Positions 56,900 to 64,000 of a stretch of DNA of 64,000 nt are shown piece after piece. Every line of letters begins with the position of its first letter. Position 1 is the stretch's first letter. The stretch spans positions 362,999 to 426,998 of the forward strand of contig NZ_JAQQGN010000003.1 of NCBI RefSeq assembly GCF_028550595.1. Reading direction: 5' to 3'. The stretch comes from Luteimonas sp. BLCC-B24 (GTDB taxonomy: Bacteria > Pseudomonadota > Gammaproteobacteria > Xanthomonadales > Xanthomonadaceae). A program made the translations under genes and the position numbers. A model generated the notes under the pieces. The model was not told the DNA's origin, made no database searches, and saw only the letters and a program-made list of their open reading frames with translations.

Positions 56900-58705
56900 T
56901 CAGTGGGTTCCGGTGGCGTTGGCACCCGCGTCCTGGCCGGACGCAGGCAGGGTGAAATGGAAGGTGGCGCCGTTGCCGGGTTCGGCTTCGGCCCAGATGC
57001 GGCCGCCGTGGCGGCCGAGCACGCGACGCACGCTCGCCAGGCCCACGCCGGTGCCGGGGAATTCGTTGGCCGAGTGCAGGCGCTGGAACACGCCGAACAG
57101 CTTGCCCGCGTACTGCATGTCGAAGCCGGCGCCGTTGTCGGCCACGCAGAACTGGTAGCCGCCCTCGTCGAGGCGCTTGACGTCCACGGTGATGCGCGCC
57201 GGCTCGGTGCCGCTGCTGTACTTGACCGCGTTGCCGAGCAGGTTCATCCACACCTGGCGCAGCATGTTCTCGTCGCCGACGACGATCGGCAGCGGCGCCA
57301 CCGACCATGCGATGCGGTGCTCCGGATTCTCGGCATGCGCGTTGCTGTCGAGCATCGCGCGCACGTCGTTGACCATCGACTGCAGGTCCACGCTCTGCAG
57401 GCGCATCGCGTTGCGGCCCAGGCGCGAGTACACCAGCAGATCGTCGATCAGCGCCGACATGCGCTTGGCCGAGCTGCCGATCACGCCCAGGTAATGCGTG
57501 GTCTTGTCGTCGACGTTCTCGCCCAGGTGCCGGCCCAGCTTGTCGGCGAAACCGGCGATGTGGCGCAGCGGCGCGCGCAGATCGTGGGACACCGAATAAC
57601 TGAAGGCCTCCAGCTCGCGGTTGACGTCGGAGACCTGCTCCACCTTGCCTTCCAGCTGCTGGTTGAGCTCGCGGATCTGGCGCTCGCTGATCGTCTGCGC
57701 GGTGACGTCGGACGCGGTGATCAGCGCCACCGGATCGTCGCGGTCGGGCAGGGGCATGCGCCGCGCGTTGATCAGCATGGTGCGTTCCACGCCGTCGGCC
57801 GTGGGCTGGCTCAGGCGGTAGTCCCACAGCTCGCGGTCGCGGGCCAGCACGTCGTGCAGGCGGCGCAGGGTGTCCGGGTTGTCCCAGGCGCCGCCGCCGA
57901 GTTCGGTCAGCGGGCGGCCGCGGGCATCCTCGTCCACGCCGTAGAGCTCGGCGAAGGCCGCGTTGTGCATCACCACGCGCTGGCTGCCGTCGATCAGCAC
58001 GATGGGCTCGCGCACGCTGTCGAGCACCGCCAGCGCCCGGCCGCTGGCCGCCGTGGCCTGGCGTTGGGCGTCGAGTCGCCCGCTCTGCTGGCGCAGCGCG
58101 AAGTAGCTCGCGCCCAGCAGCAACAGCAGCTGCACCACCATCGCGGCCCAGCTGGCGTTGTCGGCGCGCTGGTTGGCACGGGCCGCATAGGCGCGGCGAT
58201 CCTGCAGCAGTGCCTCCTCGGACGCCACGATGTCCTGCACCAGGCGCTGGATCGGATAGAGCACGATCATCTCGTCGATCTGCTCGTAGGTCGCGCCCTC
58301 GGCCGCCTCGATCACCTCGTCGATCCGGGCCAGGCGCATCTCCAGCGTATTGCGCAGCGCGCCCAGGCGGGCCTGCTGCTCGGGGTTGTCGCGGGTGAGC
58401 GCCAGCACCTGGTCGAGATTCGGCAGCACCCGCTCGCGGGCCTCGGTGATGCGCTGGCGCAGCAGCGGCGTGTCGATGCCGCGGGTACGCGCGATGGCCG
58501 CGCCTTCCAGGCTGCGCGCATCGCCCGACACCCAGTGGATCAGCGTCTGCACCTCGCGCGTGTGCACCACGGCCGTGATCGCCTCTTCGGCCTGGCTGGT
58601 GGCGGCACGGATGATCAGGAACGGCCCGATCACGATCAGGGTGATCAGCAGGCCGAGCACCGGCAGGCGCCAGCGGCTGAACGGCGTGGGGAAGGCGTGC
58701 GGCAT
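56900..58705 (-). CDS. CHASE3-type membrane sensor histidine kinase
   Basis: A 601-residue sensor kinase. A transmembrane helix (LPVLGLLITLIVIGPFLII) precedes a mostly helical periplasmic region of CHASE3 type, a second helix (MVVQLLLLLGASYFALRQ), then a PAS domain (LDSVREPIVLIDGSQRVVMHN). The H box is FSYSVSHDLRAPLRHIAGF with phospho-acceptor His374. ATPase motifs are NLLGNAVKYS, DNGAGFDM and GTGVGLASVRRVL. The start at 58705 gives a short basic N-terminus before the first helix. It heads a three-gene operon with two receiver-only proteins. Confidence 0.9.
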   Translation of the reverse strand: MPHAFPTPFSRWRLPVLGLLITLIVIGPFLIIRAATSQAEEAITAVVHTREVQTLIHWVSGDARSLEGAAIARTRGIDTPLLRQRITEARERVLPNLDQVLALTRDNPEQQARLGALRNTLEMRLARIDEVIEAAEGATYEQIDEMIVLYPIQRLVQDIVASEEALLQDRRAYAARANQRADNASWAAMVVQLLLLLGASYFALRQQSGRLDAQRQATAASGRALAVLDSVREPIVLIDGSQRVVMHNAAFAELYGVDEDARGRPLTELGGGAWDNPDTLRRLHDVLARDRELWDYRLSQPTADGVERTMLINARRMPLPDRDDPVALITASDVTAQTISERQIRELNQQLEGKVEQVSDVNRELEAFSYSVSHDLRAPLRHIAGFADKLGRHLGENVDDKTTHYLGVIGSSAKRMSALIDDLLVYSRLGRNAMRLQSVDLQSMVNDVRAMLDSNAHAENPEHRIAWSVAPLPIVVGDENMLRQVWMNLLGNAVKYSSGTEPARITVDVKRLDEGGYQFCVADNGAGFDMQYAGKLFGVFQRLHSANEFPGTGVGLASVRRVLGRHGGRIWAEAEPGNGATFHFTLPASGQDAGANATGTH

Positions 58706-58844
58706 CGGGGACGGGGCTCGGGCGCGGGCGGTTCGGCGCGCAATGATGCCGCATCCTCCCCTGAACACGGGATCATCGCCGAGGCGCCCCGTGGCTGGCA
58801 ATCGGAACCGTTCGCCACCGTCCGGACCCCGGTGTCATCCTTGA

Positions 58845-58850
58845 TAGAAT
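58845..58850 (+). promoter_or_regulatory. Possible -10 box for aceE
   Basis: TAGAAT lies 55 bases before the aceE ATG. No clear -35 is seen. PdhR-type operators were not recognised in the leader. Confidence 0.35.
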
Positions 58851-58905
58851 CACGGGTCCGATCGACCCCCACGCACGCGAGCGCGCGTGCCGCGCTGGAG
58901 CACAC

Positions 58906-61596
<2,691 letters not shown>

Positions 61597-61610
61597 GTAG
61601 CGTTTGAGCC

Positions 61611-61642
61611 AAAAAAGGGCGGCCAATGGCCGCCTTTTTTTT
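61611..61642. terminator. Rho-independent terminator after aceE
   Basis: GGCGGCC and GGCCGCC form a stem around AAT, flanked by A6 on the left and T8 on the right, 14 bases past the aceE stop. The A-run also allows termination from the opposite strand. It marks the boundary of the AT-richer segment. Confidence 0.9.
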
Positions 61643-61728
61643 ATTACAGACCGGGACGCTCTCTAGTACGGCGTCGCGATAAGATCAATCTTTGCACGGC
61701 CGAATCGCCTTTCTTGAGATGACAACTT

Positions 61729-63075
61729 ATGTACCTAAATAGAATCGTGATCGAAAACATTCGTGGGTTCGGAAGCGGTGATCAAGGAGTGGATATCTCG
61801 TTCGCACGTCCTGATGGTGGGTATGCAGGCTGGACTGTGATCGCCGGTAGAAATGGAGCAGGTAAAAGCAGTTTTCTCAGAGCGATTGCTTTCTCAATTG
61901 CTGGTATTACATCGGCAAGATCTCTCCAAGAATCATTTCAGGGGTGGATAAAAGCTGGAGAGCGAAAGGCGACAGTGGCTACTCAGATATCGTTCGATAG
62001 CTGCGATAAGTTCGAACGAACTGGACGGATACCTACTTCGAACTTCTGGACGGGGCTGCAATGGGATGGTGAGGAGGGGCAGGAGCCGACCCTGGGTGAG
62101 TATCAACTCAACAAGAAAATGAAGCAAAGTCCGGAGCGTGGTCCTTGGAATGAAGATCCTAAGGGCTGGTTTGTTGCTGGTTATGGTCCTTTTCGTCGGC
62201 TGACCGGCCACGCATCAGATGCGCAGCGTTTGATGGTCGGCCCTAGCCATGTGCCCCGTCTAGTAAGTCTGTTTCGTGAAGATGCATCGCTAGTTGAGGC
62301 GGCTCAATGGTTGAAGGATGTATATCTTCGTCGCCTGGAAGGAAAGGCGGGGGCGGATATTCTTGAGAAGAACACTATTGCGCTTCTGAATGATGGAATG
62401 CTACCAGATGGCGTCAAGATCGAGAACGTTGACTCCGATGGGCTGTGGGTCAGGAAGGGTAGTGCAAAGTTGCCACTGCGCGATTTGAGTGATGGCTATA
62501 GGACCTCGATTGCGCTTGTGCTGGATCTCGTAAGGCATATGCATAAAGTGTATGGCGACGTTCAGTTGCGCGAGATAGAGATTGAAGACGAAGATGGTAA
62601 AAAGAGAAGACTTTATACCATTCCCTATCCTGGCGTTGTTCTAATCGATGAAATCGATGTGCATCTTCACGTGAGTTGGCAGCAGAGAATTGGATATTGG
62701 CTAAAGGAGAGATTTCCAAATGTTCAGTTCATCGTATCTTCCCATAGTCCATTTGTTTGTCAGGCGGCTGACCCTGGGGGGTTAATTCGACTTGCAGCGC
62801 CTGGTGAAAGTGTTTCTGCGCAGGTTGTGCATCCGACGCTGCACAAAAGGGTTGTGCTTGGTACTGCAGATGAAGCGGCTATGTCTGAGCTATTTGGTCT
62901 TGAGAGCACGCGATCACCGACCTCCCAGAAGCTTTTGAAGGAGCTGGCTGTACTTGAAGCAAAAGCTCTTAAGGGCGCGGCAACCAGCGCAGACCGGGCA
63001 AGAATTCGCCAATTGCAGATTGATTTCCCCTTGACACCATCTTCAGAAGCGCAAATGCTGTTGATCGGAGAATAA
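61729..63075 (+). CDS. ABC-type AAA ATPase, Septu PtuA-like
   Basis: A 448-residue SMC/RecF-type ABC ATPase. Walker A is AGRNGAGKSS (residues 39-48), the signature is LSDGYRT (around residue 253), Walker B is GVVLIDEIDVHLH with Asp307-Glu308, and the H-loop His339 is in SSHSPF. The first strand IVIENIRGFG is typical of OLD/RecF-like proteins. This layout, followed 3 bp later by an HNH nuclease gene, matches the PtuA-PtuB pair of Septu anti-phage systems and of retron-associated effectors. Codons are AT-rich compared with all preceding genes. No reverse transcriptase is visible in the window. A TOPRIM domain is absent, so it is not a Gabija-type GajA. Confidence 0.8.
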   Translation: MYLNRIVIENIRGFGSGDQGVDISFARPDGGYAGWTVIAGRNGAGKSSFLRAIAFSIAGITSARSLQESFQGWIKAGERKATVATQISFDSCDKFERTGRIPTSNFWTGLQWDGEEGQEPTLGEYQLNKKMKQSPERGPWNEDPKGWFVAGYGPFRRLTGHASDAQRLMVGPSHVPRLVSLFREDASLVEAAQWLKDVYLRRLEGKAGADILEKNTIALLNDGMLPDGVKIENVDSDGLWVRKGSAKLPLRDLSDGYRTSIALVLDLVRHMHKVYGDVQLREIEIEDEDGKKRRLYTIPYPGVVLIDEIDVHLHVSWQQRIGYWLKERFPNVQFIVSSHSPFVCQAADPGGLIRLAAPGESVSAQVVHPTLHKRVVLGTADEAAMSELFGLESTRSPTSQKLLKELAVLEAKALKGAATSADRARIRQLQIDFPLTPSSEAQMLLIGE

Positions 63076-63078
63076 TCT

Positions 63079-63807
63079 TTGAGAAGGATCTCGCGGCCGA
63101 GTCTGAGCAAGCATGCGTTGAATATTTTGGCTAAAAGAGCCGGTCTGGTGGCCGCGTCAGCGGATAAGGTGAAAAGGTGTCACGAGCTGTGGGGCCAGAG
63201 AAAAAATAAAGCATTTCAGGAAATTCGGGAGAAGCTGGGATCTTCTTGTAGCGGAAGAGTTCGCTGTATGTACTGCGAGGACAGCGAAGCGACGGACATC
63301 GAGCACTTTAGGCCGAAGTCGATTTTCACAGAGCATGCATTTGATTGGGAAAACTATCTTCTAGCATGCTCGAACTGTAATAGTAATTACAAAAGATCCA
63401 AGTTTCCTTTGGATGGAGCCGGGTTTCCACTTCTGATCAATCCAATGAATGATGATCCTATGGATCATCTGGATTTATCACTCTCCACTGGGAAGTTTGT
63501 GGCGTCTTCGCACAGGGGGATTGAAAGCATTCGGGTTTTCGGTCTTGACCGTCAGGTTTTGGAGGATGGTCGAAGAGATGCCTGGTCTATATTCTGTGCC
63601 CTAGTTGCAAGGTACTCAGCGATCAGAAGGGACACTAGTGCAGACAGTGCAGGGTTAATTGTGAGCGCAATTCAGAATCAGTCTTTCTCCTGCGTTTCCT
63701 TATATGCGAGGAAGTATTATTTGACCGGGGTATTGTCGATAGTCGCCCCGCAGGATGTCTGCAGAATTCTTGATGATAATCCCGAGATTTTTGATATTTC
63801 CACGTGA
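63079..63807 (+). CDS. HNH endonuclease, Septu PtuB-like
   Basis: A 242-residue HNH nuclease with zinc ligands Cys63 and Cys66 in RCMYCEDSE, the His metal motif IEHFRPK (Glu75-His76), and Cys97/Cys100 plus Asn101 in CSNCNSNYKRSKFP. This matches the TIGR02646-type nucleases paired with ATPases in Septu and retron-Ec78-like systems. The start is TTG, 3 bp after the ATPase stop, with GGAG 8 bases upstream; an in-frame ATG that would keep the motif is not available nearby. It presumably cleaves DNA or RNA when the ATPase partner senses phage. AT-rich codon use fits horizontal transfer. Confidence 0.8.
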   Translation: MRRISRPSLSKHALNILAKRAGLVAASADKVKRCHELWGQRKNKAFQEIREKLGSSCSGRVRCMYCEDSEATDIEHFRPKSIFTEHAFDWENYLLACSNCNSNYKRSKFPLDGAGFPLLINPMNDDPMDHLDLSLSTGKFVASSHRGIESIRVFGLDRQVLEDGRRDAWSIFCALVARYSAIRRDTSADSAGLIVSAIQNQSFSCVSLYARKYYLTGVLSIVAPQDVCRILDDNPEIFDIST

Positions 63808-63925
63808 TGGTAATGTAGTTTTGTTTGTTCAGCGAGGAATAGTGTCTGGGGCAATTATTTAGTTCAGCCTGCTTAGGGTTCTAGGTCAGCTAAGTCAGAA
63901 GCGCGATGTCGAGCTGGCTTCTAAC
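63808..63925. other. AT-rich intergenic stretch after the HNH gene
   Basis: No gene, promoter or RNA is recognised. It contains GTCAG direct repeats (63885-63898 area) and a pairing AGAAGC (63897-63902) with GCTTCT (63917-63922), an imperfect hairpin next to the possible IS end. It may act as a weak terminator. Confidence 0.4.
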
Positions 63926-64000
63926 TGACCTGCCCCCAGTAGCCGTACCACGAGTTACTGGGAGAGCCCGGGGTTGAAGGGTACTTTGGGTTGGTGGGTT
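63926..64000. mobile_element. Possible insertion-sequence end cut by window
   Basis: From 63926 the sequence begins TGACCTGCCCCCA and carries an inverted CCCAGTA / TACTGGG pair (63935-63941, 63956-63962) and then GAGAGCCCGGGG. The first 12 bases resemble the TGA-C-TGCCCC terminal repeats of IS3-family (IS407-like) elements. No transposase is visible because the window ends. This is a pattern match only. Confidence 0.3.

Noticed and set aside
61643..61728. Possible retron RNA (msr-msd) before the ATPase gene
   Set aside because: Only 86 bases lie between the terminator and the ATPase start, no reverse transcriptase is visible, and no paired a1/a2 repeats were found.

Overview
The window is a stretch of chromosome from a high-GC gammaproteobacterium. 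Gene order and protein style fit the Xanthomonadaceae/Lysobacteraceae (Luteimonas, Lysobacter or Xanthomonas type). The clues are a cytochrome c4 / tandem DsbA / endonuclease-phosphatase operon divergent from engB, a plant-type GshA, a Grx4-rhodanese fusion, frmR-frmA-fghA, a large TonB receptor, and TAGAAT-like -10 boxes a few tens of bases before start codons. Third codon positions are almost all G or C until about 61.64 kb, where composition becomes abruptly AT-richer. No rRNA, tRNA or CRISPR array was recognised.

Layout. 1-14.2 kb: the 3' part of an AmgK-like sugar kinase, a VOC protein, a DUF72 protein, a LysR regulator divergent from an EamA exporter, the CCA-adding enzyme, a CNNM/CBS membrane protein, an orphan secreted protein, a lytic transglycosylase, a TSUP permease, an M20 amidohydrolase and a Cds1-like PLP enzyme. 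14.3-26.3 kb: a TonB receptor, the minus-strand c4/DsbA/DsbA/EEP operon, engB, gshA, a small lipoprotein and PEP carboxylase. 26.3-30.9 kb: a gene-poor stretch with a metallo-beta-lactamase-fold remnant, a DUF892 protein, then the formaldehyde detoxification set frmR-frmA-fghA with a likely C-tract operator. 30.9-39.3 kb: an ATP-pyrophosphatase, DegV, a hybrid histidine kinase with a transporter-like N-terminus, a diguanylate cyclase and a three-domain Grx4 protein.

39.3-40.8 kb carries no convincing gene. It is a composite repeat: a dRS3-like 20-mer, 84-bp inverted arms, two perfect 11-bp hairpins and a hexanucleotide tract. 40.8-53.6 kb: a polysaccharide deacetylase; four minus-strand genes joined by 4-bp overlaps (aminotransferase, SGNH hydrolase, methyltransferase, unknown protein); rsgA; a QEGLA-motif protein; a propeller-GGDEF protein divergent from a LuxR-type response regulator; a Sel1-like lipoprotein; and a truncated, frameshifted dicarboxylate symporter pseudogene. 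53.7-61.6 kb: maeB, a sensor kinase with two receiver-only regulators, and aceE, with clear rho-independent terminators after maeB and aceE.

61.7-64.0 kb is foreign in composition. It encodes an ABC-type AAA ATPase followed 3 bp later by an HNH nuclease. This is a Septu (PtuA/PtuB)-like anti-phage pair inserted behind aceE, followed by a possible insertion-sequence end at the window edge. It is the best candidate for an unusual system here. The rest is mostly core metabolism (PEP carboxylase, malic enzyme, pyruvate dehydrogenase E1), redox and thiol homeostasis (GshA, Grx4, FrmA/FghA, DsbA, Cds1-like) and signalling.
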